DNA from: Chara braunii
Taxonomy: Eukaryota; Streptophyta; Charophyceae; Charales; Characeae
Direction of reading: 5' to 3'
Length of the DNA: 50,703 nt
Assembly: GCA_003427395.1 (NCBI GenBank)
Contig: BFEA01000517.1
Coordinates: 12,175-62,877 of the forward strand
A program made the translations under genes and the position numbers. Every line of letters begins with the position of its first letter. Position 1 is the stretch's first letter. Positions 1 through 9,840 of the stretch are shown in pieces. The notes under the pieces were generated by a model that saw nothing but the letters and a program-made list of their open reading frames with translations, did not search any database and was not told the DNA's origin.

Positions 1-75
<75 letters not shown>
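1..75. repeat. (GA)n microsatellite
   Basis: Almost perfect AG dinucleotide run at the window edge, ending in a few interrupted units. Similar GA tracts occur inside the MULE-like element and both gypsy LTRs. Its true length is unknown because it touches the window start. Confidence 0.98.
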
Positions 76-382
76 CATTGATCTGAGACAATAGAAACAC
101 TCGCAGTACGAGGGATTGAAGCACAACAATTTAAAACCAACGGTAAGTGCATTCTGCACTTTCCAAATTCAAATTGAATTCAATTGAATGACGGGATTAC
201 CCGTCTCGAACCACCAAGGCGGGCAACCGATGTGCCCAACCGTCCTAAAACAACACTCGAAGCATACACGAAACGAAGACGACACCTTGCCGACGAAGCC
301 GACTACAACGGGAAACCACCAACTGTCAACCGAGTACTACATTACACGGCGCCACTGGTACACAACACAATGCCTACAAACT

Positions 383-1170
383 CTATCGCTCGCGAATAGC
401 CTTTGCTATTTCCAACAACGCATGGCACATGAGTTTGCTGACTTCATCGGACGTGGCGTAATGCGTCTTCTGCACTTGCACTTCAGCTTCTAATGCCTCA
501 CATTGTCGTAGCTGAATGTTGCATTGCCGCTTGCTGGCACTCTCCATCGTGGCCGCCATCAACGCACCGTGCTTCTCCATGCAATCGGTCATTGCCACGA
601 ACGTCTGCTGCCGCGTGCTCTTCCTCTTTCCAAACGCACTAGGGCTGCCCATCGTCTGGGAAGAACCACGAGTCGATCCCTCCTCCTCATCGTCTCCCCC
701 CGCACTGGCGTCGGCATCACCAACTGCTTCAGGATCAGCATTCGACGTCGAAGGCAAATGCACACCGCGAGAGGCACCAGTGTCTATAATGTTTTTCGGG
801 TTAATGGTTTCGTTCAAACCGGTCAACCCTTTAATCTTGTCGTAAATGGCGCGATCCATATTGAAATTAAAGCCCTTGCTCGCCCTCTCCTTCGCGCTCA
901 ATTGGAAGAAGTCGATTCCCCCCGACGACGATTGAAAATGATGAACTTTCTTGAATTGCTGCATGAGGTTGTCCCACTTCTGCCCGCATTTCTCCGCCTT
1001 CCTCTCCACACCGACATTCTTCAATCTTCTGGCGACGTCATTCCATTTCCACTCCCTCGCCTTCATCCGGCTGTACGCGTGGCCCATCCCCTGCAAGTGA
1101 ACATCCTAATCGCGTTTCGCCCGTATGAGGGCGATGATATGTTCAACACTCCAAAAGTTTCGCTTCTCCT
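383..1170 (-). pseudogene. Harbinger-associated Myb/SANT-like (trihelix) DNA-binding protein
   Basis: Reading leftward from about 1170, the translation begins NFWSVEH, passes a TAG stop at 1106-1108, and continues as an open frame of 237 codons from 1096 to 383. It has the trihelix/Myb-SANT pattern: W at the first helix, EWKWNDVARRL, then EKCGQKWDNLMQQFKKV. A C-terminal coiled part rich in E, Q and R follows (EALEAEVQVQ). In PIF/Harbinger elements this second ORF encodes a DNA-binding partner of the DDE transposase. The in-frame stop lies inside the DNA-binding domain, and the frame shifts relative to the upstream segment, so this copy looks dead. An automated annotation could mistake it for a host trihelix transcription factor. 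Confidence 0.8.
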
Positions 1171-1593
1171 CTGCCTCGCCGTCGCCGTCTTCGTCGTTCG
1201 GCTTAGCTTGTGCTTTCTTCGGCCGCCCATGACCATTCCCGCTCTTCGCCTGCGTCTTGCCGCCCTTCCCACCCATGTCGCTGTTCCCTGATGGCGAGGC
1301 GTAACCCCCGTTCCCGTCCCCTCCTTCTCCTTCGTTGTTGTCGTCGTCTTCTTCGAACGGAAGCCCACATCTGGCTCCTCAACTTCTTCCGCCTGTCCGT
1401 CCATCCGCAGACGCTCCACCCCCCGCCTGATTGCTTCCTCTCGACCCTCCCTCAGCTCCCGTCGTTGCTCCGCCCACAGTAACCTCCCGTCGTGGTCGTC
1501 ACCGACGTCGTCCAAGTTGCCCCCCCTTTCCGCGACAATGCCACGTCGACGTCCCAGGTTGGACGCAGCAGACACCGGAGACGGTGACTGCAT
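1063..1593 (-). pseudogene. Middle segment of the Harbinger Myb/SANT ORF
   Basis: This 176-codon frame is rich in charged residues (RREEAIRR, KKTTTTTKEKE, GRRKHKL) and leads directly into the trihelix domain. It is in the same reading frame as the leader segment at 1642-2241, separated from it by a stop. It then needs a frameshift near 1160-1180 to join the trihelix frame. The basic, low-complexity composition fits a linker between the hydrophobic leader and the DNA-binding domain. I recognise no separate domain. The opposite-strand open frames here are shadows. Confidence 0.55.
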
Positions 1594-1641
1594 GAAATGT
1601 GGGCGACCCTGCGCGCTCCTGGAGATGGAAGTTGATCGTCC

Positions 1642-2241
1642 CTACCACTGCTGCGCGCCGGTGGATTTCAATGATCGGTCTACAGCAGTTAACTGCCCGC
1701 CGTCGTCGCCGGGATGGGGATTGGTGATCACTGTGCGCGTCTGGCTTCCACACCTCCCTGTAGACAAACCGGAAGAGAGGTTCACTTCGTCGTGTCGTTC
1801 TTCCCCGTCGAGACCCGGCCGCAGCAGTTCAGTGAAGGACTGCTCGTGCACGACGGCACTGCCACCGCACAGCTCCGTCCAAGCCCATTCCTGCGTAGAT
1901 CCGCTACCCAATGGAACAGTGCGTGCCCGTCCCTCCCTCTCGTTCTCATCAGATAAGTCTGGGAGGGGTTGCAAATGCGACGGCAATGCAGAATTGCCGA
2001 CCCCCAATGACAACCTACAAACCGAAGAAGAACTTCCAACGGCACGCCTACTCACTACCTGCTCCCCTCCTCCCCTGGGGGATCCCTGTCGTGTATCCGT
2101 CCTGACGGGCTTCATCGACAAAGTTCGTCTACGTCGACGTTGCGGCGCGTTCCTGAGGAAACACACGTGAAACACTACGACGACGACCAGCAAAAAGACG
2201 ACGAGAAGCAGTAGCGGCAGCTTACGAAATACGTCAGCCAT
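1642..2241 (-). pseudogene. Leader segment of the Harbinger Myb/SANT ORF with hydrophobic N terminus
   Basis: The ATG at 2239-2241 is chosen because the peptide from it (MADVFRKLPLLLLVVFLLVV, continuing VVVFHVCF) has counterparts at the same place in three other elements of this window (3659, 38975, and a frameshifted copy near 19015). After the hydrophobic stretch come an Arg-rich patch, a Ser/Glu-rich stretch and the motif TVPLGSGSTQEW. That motif is shared with the 38975 copy, as is an NPHP motif near the end. The frame stops at 1642. A membrane-type leader on a nuclear DNA-binding protein is unexpected: it could be a signal anchor, a hydrophobic interaction segment, or a misread 5' region. 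Confidence 0.55.
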
Positions 2242-2812
2242 TAGTCGGACGACGACAACGGCACTAGACGAAAGACAACATGGGCGACAACATAACATCA
2301 AGATATCTGCAGACGGCGATACACGCTTGGCGACAAACGGAAGCCGTCGTGTTGTGGACGCGCTGTGCCGCCTCAAATATTCGCATTTGTCGACCGTTGG
2401 GCGGTTTCCCGCTTCGGCTGAAGCCCAACCCCAAGGTGCACTGCGGTGTGCACCTTGGGGATGCTACCGGCCCGCAAACGGTTACCGTTGGAGTGGACAT
2501 TGGGCCGCTTGAACGTTGGCGACCCAACATGTCTGTGCGCAAGTCGCCCGAACCACCGATGGACCAGACGCCGCCGACAAAAGAAGTTGATTGAGGTGCC
2601 GTCGAAGACCCCGTTCTTCCACATGGGGGAGCTCCGAGGATCCTACAAAAGGTTCCTTGGGGAAAAATGAAAATTGCCTGTAGCCCGAGGAATCCCTGAG
2701 GAAATCCCGAGGAATCCCAGTCACGTTTTTTTTTATTTTTTTCCCCCGAGGACAAGTGGAACGACGATTTCGTTGGGGGACTTCGGCCCCCGAGGAGTGT
2801 CGAACGAGCCCC
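2242..2812 (-). mobile_element. 5' terminal region of Harbinger-type element A
   Basis: Sequence at 2793-2812 (AGGAGTGTCGAACGAGCCCC) matches the terminal inverted repeats of the elements at 3043-5029, 33102-33518 and 38363. It lies about 570 bp upstream of the leader ATG, similar to the 612 bp seen in the 38363 element. The 2620-2790 interval has several CCGAGG/CCTCGG-type subterminal motifs. No TTA or TAA duplication is visible next to the end. The other terminus was not found and may be lost or lie outside the window. Confidence 0.6.
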
Positions 2813-2855
2813 ACTATCTCAAGGTCGTCGCCCTTTTTAAAAAAGAATTTTAACC

Positions 2856-2875
2856 AAAAAAAAAAAAAAAAAAAA
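2856..2875 (+). repeat. A-homopolymer next to the LINE 3' end
   Basis: About 20 uninterrupted A on the plus strand directly beside the conserved LINE tail motif (GGCCGGGGACCTCACAATTC). For a minus-strand LINE this reads as poly(T) rather than poly(A), unlike the second LINE copy at 13577-13604. The exact LINE terminus is therefore uncertain here. Confidence 0.8.
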
Positions 2876-3658
2876 GCCAAAGGCATGAGGCCGGGGACCT
2901 CACAATTCAACCCGGAGTGAGCATGAAGTAACAGTCCCATAAGATCGTTCTGGAAAGAGGGTCCAGAGTCCCTTCATCTCCTACTCAAAATTCCCGCAGC
3001 CTACATAACCTTCTGACATTACCTCGTACTAATTATGACTTAGGGTCTTGTTAGACACTCCTAAAAGTGCGTGTTTTTAGGATTGCATCCTAAATCCAAT
3101 TTCGAGATCAAAAATGTGAAAATGGCGTTGGGACAAGTCCTAAAGGATTTAGAATTCCCCAGGCAAAATCGTCCTAAAATTTTCCAGTAGCCCCCGACCT
3201 ACTGAAAAATTTAGGATTCCCGTGTTTCACGGACTCATTGCGACGCGCGCATGGCACCCTCGACACTCGTTGGTGGTCCAAAAGCGGTCCGTCGAGTCGG
3301 TGGTCGGACATCGGAGGTTTTCTACGGCTCGACGCGGGCAACGGCCACTAACGGTAGCCGTTGGCAGAGGGGGTGGAGCGCGAGGGGGGGGGTGAGTGAG
3401 GGCGGGCTGGCGTCCATGGTGGACCATTGGCTGGGCTGTGGGAAGCGGAGGAGGACGACGACGTGCGCAGGACGACATACCGAGGTGCTTCGGGTAGTGC
3501 GTAGGCGCCAACGGTCGATTTTCAAATTGAAGGCAGGCACCTTTGTCGTCTTCTCTGCTGGTTGTCGGCATATGAAGGTCGAGCGGCCCTATCCCTCGGC
3601 ATGTCAGAAGACACTTCTGCATTAGTCGCGTGCAAGGGTGGGTCCCGAGGTGAATTTG

Positions 3659-3901
3659 ATGGCTTACGTGCAGAGGAGATTGCCTCTGCTGGTACTCACT
3701 GTCGTCGTCTTCCTGATTGACGTCTTCCTCCACTTGTGTTTGTCGTGCCGGCCGTGGAAACAACATCGCAAGACGAGGGCATCAACAAAACGGGCGGTAG
3801 GGGAACGTCCGATGGCGGGCATGCAGGCATGTGGTAGTAGTCCTCGGTGGCGTCATCACACAGCCGAAGGTCCTCCCATGTTCCACCTGTGCGTCGTTTA
3901 A
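3659..3901 (+). CDS. Short Harbinger leader ORF with hydrophobic N terminus
   Basis: The frame from the ATG at 3659 gives MAYVQRRLPLLVLTVVVFLI, continuing DVFLHLCLSC, then a basic region (KQHRKTRASTKRAVGERP), and ends at 3901 after 81 codons. The N-terminal 30 residues match the leaders of the elements at 2241 and 38975 in spacing and hydrophobic pattern. The later part resembles the basic stretch of the 38975 copy only loosely. It lies inside the 3043-5029 element and is probably a remnant of the Myb/SANT ORF after internal deletion. Whether it is translated is unknown. The upstream in-frame ATG at 3638 is less likely because homology begins at 3659. Confidence 0.4.
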   Translation: MAYVQRRLPLLVLTVVVFLIDVFLHLCLSCRPWKQHRKTRASTKRAVGERPMAGMQACGSSPRWRHHTAEGPPMFHLCVV

Positions 3902-4213
3902 TCCACCAACGCGGGGTCTGCCGCGGTAAAATGCCAGACGACAGCGCGAAACCCAACTGCACGACTGCTTCGCACATCGCCACGCAATCCGGCGCTTCGA
4001 CAACACTTTGCAACAACGCTCTTCATTTACAGAGCTGTAAACGCATGTCGCGGGAGGAGGACGACATGTTGCTCATCGCGTTCAGGACAACGACAGTCAC
4101 CGCCATCGCCACAGCCTCGCTCTCTTCTTCACATAGACCGTGTCCGCAGCTGCGAACATCCATCTCCGATAATCGTTCCGCCTGTGCACAGTAACGCGTG
4201 TCCACAACCGCCG

Positions 4214-4620
4214 AAGATGCGCCACCACCTCAACACTGCCACAGGAGACCACGCACGCCGGAGTCGAAGATGCGCCCGGTGCTCCACACTGGCACAGGAT
4301 ACGACGCACGCCGGAGCCGAAGATGAGCCCGCTAACGAAGAGCGCTGCCATAGGAGAATACGCATACCAGAGCTGAAGACGCGCCCGCTGCTCCACACTG
4401 CGACAGTAGAGGGCACGTCGTACTCGAAGATGCGCCCGCTGCTCTACGACGGTGGAAGACAGTACGCACGCCGGAACTCAAGATGCGTTTGCTGCTCTAC
4501 GATGGTGGAAGAGAGTACGCACGCCGGAGGTCAAGATGCGCCCGCTGCTCTACGATGGTGGAAGACAGTACGCGCCCCGGAGGTGAAGATGCGCCCCTGC
4601 CGAACATGCCCCCGCTGGTC
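4214..4620 (+). repeat. 53-bp minisatellite inside the Harbinger-type element
   Basis: The word AAGATGCGCCC (with variants) recurs with starts at 4214, 4267, 4320, 4376, 4427, 4480, 4533 and 4586. The spacing is 53 bp except for one unit of 56 and one of 51. Units carry a conserved GCTGCTCTACGATGGTGGAA-like core and ACGCACGCCGGA. Since 53 is not a multiple of three, open frames crossing it on either strand cycle through frames and are probably not genes. Confidence 0.9.
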
Positions 4621-5139
4621 ACCAGTCGTGCAGACTCGAAAGATGGATACCCACGCCGAAGGGTTCCCCAGCGCCATCTTTTCTACATCGCATGCATCGC
4701 CTGCCCATCCTTCGCTCCGCCACCCTGCGTCCGCCAAATTTCGAATTTGAATTTTTGAAGTCCCTCGGCTACGCGCATTTTTCACCGAAGAGCCCTACCC
4801 GATGACGGCCCTCGATAGTGTGTACCACAGACACCAGCCAGGAATGGACGGACATCGGCGACGCGGCTGCGTATACACATATGAAAAGCGGCTGCAGGAA
4901 ACCTTTTAGGACGAATCCTAAAAGACCATTTTTAGGATTGCGTGTAACGACACCGCACAAAATCCTGAAAAACCTTTAGGACTCGTCCTTAAAAGTTTAG
5001 GATTCTTTTAGGAGTGTCTAACGAGACCCTTACTCCACACTTCCAGAAATGTAACATGAAGCTCAGAAAAAAAAATTGTAAGGAGCGGGGGACATTCTGC
5101 CCCAAAGCCAACTGGCCTACTATCCTCATGATATCTTTT

Positions 5140-6073
5140 AATCACACAATCACGGGGCAATCAAGAGTTGACCCTCTGGATTAACCTTGGCCAGTGCATT
5201 CTTCAATGTCCATGTTTTCACAAACCAATACCTGCCTCCGCCTGTGTTTGAGCGGGATCTTTTCCAATCTGCCATTATCGCCATATGCAGTGAAGCCTTC
5301 ACCATAGACGTCTATTGTTGGATTGCTGTCTTCTCCTTTTTGAAGACCGGTGCGTTCCTTGACTTCCACAAGACATCCATTACAATTCCTCTGCAAACCA
5401 GGGCAACGTAACCCTAACCTTTCTGTAGTCTTACGTTGTTTGGTGTTTTGGCAAACAGTATCCAGTTATCAGTCCATTCCCAGTCCGTACCCACCTATCT
5501 AGTCCAGTGGACCTTCCACCACATCCACAATTCATCTGCTAGCGGGCAGTAAAGCCATAGGTGTTTTGTTGACTCCCACTCCCAATTACACCGGGAGCAA
5601 GTAATACTCAGTTCCATGCCTCTCATCTGTAACCATAGGGCCGGCGTAGTCACTTGCAGTGAGAGGGACCACATCAGGCTTGCTTGTCTTTGGGACGGGA
5701 TTTTCTTCAGCACCTGCCAAAGGGATGGGAAGTCCGAGTTAGGGGTTGTCTGGCCTTGGATCTTGTGGAATCTGTGTTTTGCCACATCTATCGGTTGAAT
5801 TTTTTTATCTCGCAGGAAGGCCATCCCAACTTTCGTTCCATATTCAAACAAAGGGACCGTGATCCCCGGACCTAGTTTCCACCCATATAAAATTGGATCT
5901 ACCTTGAATAAGTCCACTCGGCCATGCAGTAGCACTCCATGCCTCCTGCCTTTCGCCTCTGTCTCCCAGACCTTAACTTCCACCAGGTCCGTAGTTGTTT
6001 GTAAAACTTCCTCTTCTTCAAAGGTAATCTCTCGTCGTTTTCCTATGTCCCGCCCTACCCTCCATGATTCCAC
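5140..6073 (-). pseudogene. LINE ORF2 C-terminal region with zinc-binding RT tail (zf-RVT)
   Basis: The 192-codon frame 6073-5495 ends with CSRCNWEWESTKHLWLYC, the Cys-Cys-His-Cys pattern of the reverse-transcriptase zinc-binding domain found at the C terminus of plant LINE ORF2. It is followed by PLADELW. Past the stop, the same protein resumes in other frames (WTDNWILFAKTP, then GYVALVCRG and LWKSRNAPVF near 5400-5350). This matches LINE copy 2 around 17330 and 14370. Stops and frameshifts show it is no longer functional. Confidence 0.75.
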
Positions 6074-6114
6074 TTTTATCTCTGTCTGAGATCGGGACCC
6101 TGTACTCTCAAGAT

Positions 6115-6246
6115 CTTATCTGTTCTTGTCGAGGAAGGGTCCACCAGCTAGGACCCCTCATTATGCTCCGTGTCCTCTCTCTTATCTGTTCTTGCCGAGG
6201 AAGGGTCCATCAGCCTGGACCCCTGGGTGTGATCCGTCTCCTCTCT
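6115..6246 (-). repeat. 66-bp tandem duplication in LINE ORF2
   Basis: The segment beginning CTTATCTGTTCTTG at 6115 is repeated at 6181, a 66-bp offset equal to 22 codons. On the coding strand both copies read as a version of LMDPSSARTDK / LVDPSSTRTDK. The copies have diverged at several positions, so the duplication is not recent. Confidence 0.8.
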
Positions 6247-7208
6247 CAACAACGCTTCCCAGTGAGGTGGAAGTGCTTTTAGAATCACCAAATAGTTTGT
6301 CTGTAACGAGTGAAGTCGAGGGAGGATCTTCCTCATCTCATCTAAGGAACGCCATCCCTGACGTTCCACGTCCCAGGTATGGATTACCTGAAGCACCCCT
6401 TGTTGTATCCACGACCTGGCAAAATTGCCTGCCCTATCCGTTGTACTAAAGGGGGCCCCAGACTCACCTTTGATAAGCGGATTATCAAAAAGTATTTGTC
6501 TCACCACTTCTGATTTCGTTGAAGGATCCCTCCATGGGGAGGGTCTGATTCTACTCCACGCTTTAAGGATACCTGTCCAAACTCTAGATTTAACTTTTCT
6601 TTTCAGCATATCCGTTTGCAACAGGCAAGTCCAAACGTGGTTATCCTCTTCCAAGGACCAATCCTTTAAAAAAATATATTCTGCTAAATCCACATGCCTT
6701 TACTCTTGTTCTCCAGCAAGACTTTTACTACCCATTTCCCTAGCAATGTGATATTTTGATCTCTCGGGTCCAATACACCTAGACCCCCTTTGTCCCTACG
6801 GAAGGATATGGTGTCCCAGGCCACTCGAGTGATAAACCCCTGGTCTTTTTCTTCCGTAGCCTCTAGTTTCCACAGGCACCTTGTTGAGACCCTTTTGATT
6901 CAAGAGTAGGGACTGTCCCCCAACCAGTGGACCACTAGACGGAGCCACAAAAGAGAAAAGGTCGCTGAGGATAAAACCAATGTTCTCCCGAACAGGGAGA
7001 GTTTATGATTTCTGATCCACCAAATGATTCTGGCACAAAGTTTCTCCTGTAAAATCTTGTCTTGATCAGCAGAACAATCTGTTAATGAAGCTTGTACTCC
7101 CAGGAACCGCTCTGAAGAGCCTGCTGGTATCTGACGAAGGCCCCATTGTACACAGAGGGTAAAGAGGTGTGGGAAAAAGTATGTAGATCTGTCCCAATTG
7201 CTAGATGC
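6148..7208 (-). pseudogene. LINE ORF2 region between RT and zinc-binding tail
   Basis: Minus-strand frames here, such as the 181-codon frame 6693-6148, continue ORF2 after the RT (DLAEYIFLKDWSLEEDNHVW, SRIRPSPWRDPSTKSE). Further 5', near 6700-7150, the reading RRDKGGLGVLDPRDQNI is the conserved RxxGGLGxxD block that follows the RT in plant LINEs, but it crosses several stops. No complete domain beyond this block is recognised. Confidence 0.6.
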
Positions 7209-8036
7209 CTAAGAAAGATGACAATATTCGTCCAGAATTAGTCTTAGTTCAGTTAGTGCTAGTACCGTGTTTTCGTAGGCAATCGTGAGATCATCTGCGA
7301 TTGCTCCTCCCCTCCAATGGATGGAGGGGGAGAGTTTTAACCCTGTTATTTTTGGGTTGTGTTTAATGTTGTCCAGTAGGACTTCAAGTTGCAACACGAA
7401 AAGAAGCGGCGCCAAGGGACAACCCTGACGCAATGACCGAGACTGTTCAAAGTCTTCGGATAGGTGCCCATTTACTATGACCGATGAAGATGCCTGAGCA
7501 TACATGGCTTTAACGCAGGTACAAAATTGTGGGCCAAAGCACATTTTGGACAAGGTGGTAAGGACAAAAGTTCAGCCTACCTTGTCATATGCCTTCTCCA
7601 TATCTAGGAGGAGGACTGCCACCTCTCGCTTTTCGTTTGAAATTACATCCAGCGCCTGAAGGGTCGACATGATGTTTTCAAAGATAGAGCGACCCTTCAC
7701 AAACACGCCCTGTTCCTGACCTACCAACGAGGGGAGAAGCTCGGCCAAGCGCAACGTCTGGGCTTTAGCCAAAATTTTGTAAGCCACGTTGAGAACGGAG
7801 ATCGGTCTATAGTTTTTTACCTCAGATTTATCACCTTTCTTGTAGAGTAGGGAGATTACCCCTTTTAAGAAGCTTTTAGGGAGGGAACCCGTGAACCTTA
7901 TGTTATAATGATAAACTTCGCACAGAAACGGGCCAAAGGCCGGCCAGCAAGCAGTGTACAATTCCACCGGCAGACCGTCAAGGCCTGAGCATTTACCCAA
8001 GGCCATCTTTTTAACTGCCCGGGTAAGTTCTTCCAC
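7209..8036 (-). pseudogene. LINE reverse transcriptase domain
   Basis: Two consecutive minus-strand frames (8036-7572 and 7553-7209) cover the RT. The first has KKMALGKCSGLDGLPVELY, YKKGDKSEVKNYRPISVLNV, GQEQGVFVKGRSI and the motif-A aspartate in LLDMEKAYDKV. The second has LRQGCPLAPLLFVLQLEVL and the catalytic IADD block (AIADDLTIAYEN, replacing the usual YADD). The frame breaks between motif A and the LRQGCPL block around 7553-7572. This enzyme would copy the element RNA by target-primed reverse transcription. The frameshift and neighbouring stops mark it as inactive. Confidence 0.88.
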
Positions 8037-8314
8037 TGTGATTCTGTGAATGATTCCTCCAAAGCTTTAGCTGTAGCTGTTGGAAGGTACTTCGTTGTTC
8101 TGTTCCAGAAGCTGCAACTCAACGAAAGATCGACGTCTAGTGAATCAAAGGGTTTCCTTGCTGTGACGATATCTCTGAAATAATCGTAGGCATTGACACA
8201 CATAGTCTCTATGTCCAAAGATGGAGTGAGATCTATGGCAAATGGGTGTCTTAGCTTCCTTATCAAGGGTTTAGCTTGACACAGGATTAGGGATCTAAAA
8301 GATAATTTCGTCAT
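7898..8314 (-). pseudogene. LINE ORF2 linker upstream of RT
   Basis: A 138-codon frame beginning MTKLSFRSLILCQAKPLIRK, with DIETMCVNAYDYFRDIVTAR, sits where plant LINEs carry the linker between endonuclease and RT. Its upstream neighbour (8749-9075) is separated from it by the SINE insertion. The frame overlaps the start of the RT frame. No catalytic motif is expected or seen. Confidence 0.55.
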
Positions 8315-8318
8315 TCGA

Positions 8319-8731
8319 TTGTATCTCTGGGTTCGTCATACAAAAGGGCTTGAAACAAACAGGGGGGTTGCAGACACCAAGGGTAGGAGTTTAGCTACTA
8401 TTGGCTGGAGAAGCATGGACGCTCAAGCACGACGGACACCACCCTTGGTGGGGCTAGGCCAGTGGGAAGTAGGAGCTTTGCAATTGGGAAGGGTAACATA
8501 CGCAGCCCCGGGGGAGAGAAGAAAGCTCAGGAAAAATAACTCTAATGGCCATATGCCCAACAATCACTGTACCACAAAGGTGTATCCAAGGGACCCTGGA
8601 CCCGATTTCCAACTGGTGCTGCTCCCCACTAATAGATGGAGCCTCCCCGACGATGCTAGATGTGTCTGCTCTTATCAGCACATCTAGCATTCGATCGAGT
8701 TGTTTTCCAAAAAAAAAAAAAAAAAAAAAAA
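8319..8731 (+). mobile_element. SINE-like element inserted in LINE ORF2
   Basis: The insertion separates two minus-strand LINE segments and ends on the plus strand in poly(A) (about 8709-8731). A possible 6-bp target duplication, TCATTC, is seen at 8311-8316 and 8749-8754; the right copy is offset from the A tail by about 17 bp, so it is tentative. The 3' part (8590-8645) contains GGACCCTGGACCCGATTTCC and AATAGATGGAGCC. The same tail occurs at 34368-34448 and 36146-36303, each before an A run. I could not place clear A and B boxes, so an RNA polymerase III origin is not shown. Confidence 0.65.
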
Positions 8732-8748
8732 ACAACCCGGATTTTAAA

Positions 8749-9075
8749 TCATTCCAACCATTCTGTTTGTTTTAGGAGTTCTAGCTTCTCCAATTCCACT
8801 AGAGCTGTTTTCCTTTTCTCCGACCAAAAGAAGTCCGAGAATGGATCGGTGCCCATGAGGCTCTCCGCTTGTTGGATTTGCCTTTTTAACTGTGTTTCCT
8901 TCCAGGACCGATTGGTTGCCTTCATGCGTGAGAAATTTATGAGTGCCACTCTAATTATGTTGATGCCTACTTCAGCCCAATCGACCTTACTGTCAAAAAG
9001 GTCCTGGGACTCGGACCATTGGAACATCTGGTCATTTATCCATTGTCTTATCCCTTCATCTTTCAATAAATTCAC
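8749..9075 (-). pseudogene. LINE ORF2 segment between endonuclease and RT linker
   Basis: A 108-codon frame rich in K, R, E and W (MNLLKDEGIRQWINDQMFQW, IRVALINFSRMKATNRSWKE) corresponds to the helical, charged region downstream of the endonuclease in LINE ORF2. It ends in KQTEWLE just before the SINE insertion. It is offset from the endonuclease frame, again indicating decay. Confidence 0.6.
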
Positions 9076-9077
9076 AT

Positions 9078-9840
9078 TTAACCTGAACGGCGGACGCTCC
9101 CTTTAATCACATCCGGGGAAATTATATCTATTAATATTGGAAGATGGCCGGAAAGGGAACCTTGTGTGATGTCACACCAAAAACATCTATCCCATTGGAA
9201 GCCTCTAGCCAAGATCAGGTCCAGGTGACTACGAGGTGCCTGGGTGTTCTTGGAAGGTTTAGGGCCATACCACGTAAAACCATTGGATTCCGGGTTGAGC
9301 ATTTTATAAACATAAAAAAACGAGTGAGCATCAGTTAGAGTTGTCAACATCTCTGCATCGGGTCTTGCGGGGAAGACTGAAAGTGAGTCCAGGCTTGGAA
9401 CTAGAATCGTATTCCAGTCACCAAGTAACACTAGATTTTCAGTGTCCGGAAGAAAGGCGGGGAGGTTAGCCAGAAAATCGATTCGCTCCGGTAGTTCCAC
9501 AGGGGCATAAATAGAGGCAACCGCCCATTCTTCCTCTCCTAACTGAAACTTGATCCATACAATTCGCCCTCTCGAATCTGAATATGAGTCAAGAACTTCT
9601 ACCTGCAGATCCTTGTTTATTAGTATCGCCACACCTCCACTGGTTCCCTCTGCTGAGGCCCAGCTTTGAGGGTCTTGCCAGTATCTGTTCAGCTGCTATA
9701 ACTTCCCAGGATTCAATTTTGTTTCCTGGATGCCGATAATGTGGACATCATTTGAGTGCATATAATCTAGAAGCCTTGGTCGTTTACAACGTTTTGAGGT
9801 GTCCCCTAGCCCACGGACATTCCAAGATGCCAAACGTAGC
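9078..9840 (-). pseudogene. LINE EEP (APE-type) endonuclease domain
   Basis: The 184-codon frame 9632-9078 contains LVLLGDWNTI (the GDWN block), FTWYGPKPSKN, RSHLDLILARG (the R-x-x-LD block) and SGHLPILIDI (the SxH block). Upstream, 9839-9700 in another frame supplies LRLASWNVRGLG and IIGIQETK, the N-terminal catalytic Asn and Glu blocks. Together they span the APE-like endonuclease that nicks target DNA for LINE insertion. A stop and frameshift near 9640-9700 separate the two halves. Confidence 0.85.

Larger units (their letters stand above)
3043..5029 (+). mobile_element. Harbinger-type non-autonomous element with TTA target duplications
   Basis: The 24-bp terminal inverted repeats at 3043-3066 and 5006-5029 differ at one position. 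They are flanked by TTA at 3040-3042 and 5030-5032, which is diagnostic of PIF/Harbinger insertion. Each subterminal region has six copies of TCCTAAA/TTTAGGA, twelve in all, a plausible transposase-binding array. Inside are a leader ORF homologous to that of the Myb/SANT ORFs and a 53-bp minisatellite. No Myb/SANT domain or transposase is visible, so it would depend on a partner in trans. The clean termini suggest it is younger than its LINE host. Confidence 0.93.

Noticed and set aside
524-1291. 255-codon plus-strand open frame
   Set aside because: Antisense of the Myb/SANT ORF, whose minus-strand translation has clear family blocks.
3043-3240. Telomere-like repeats (TTTAGGA)
   Set aside because: The motif differs from TTTAGGG, is dispersed and in both orientations, and lies just inside transposon ends.
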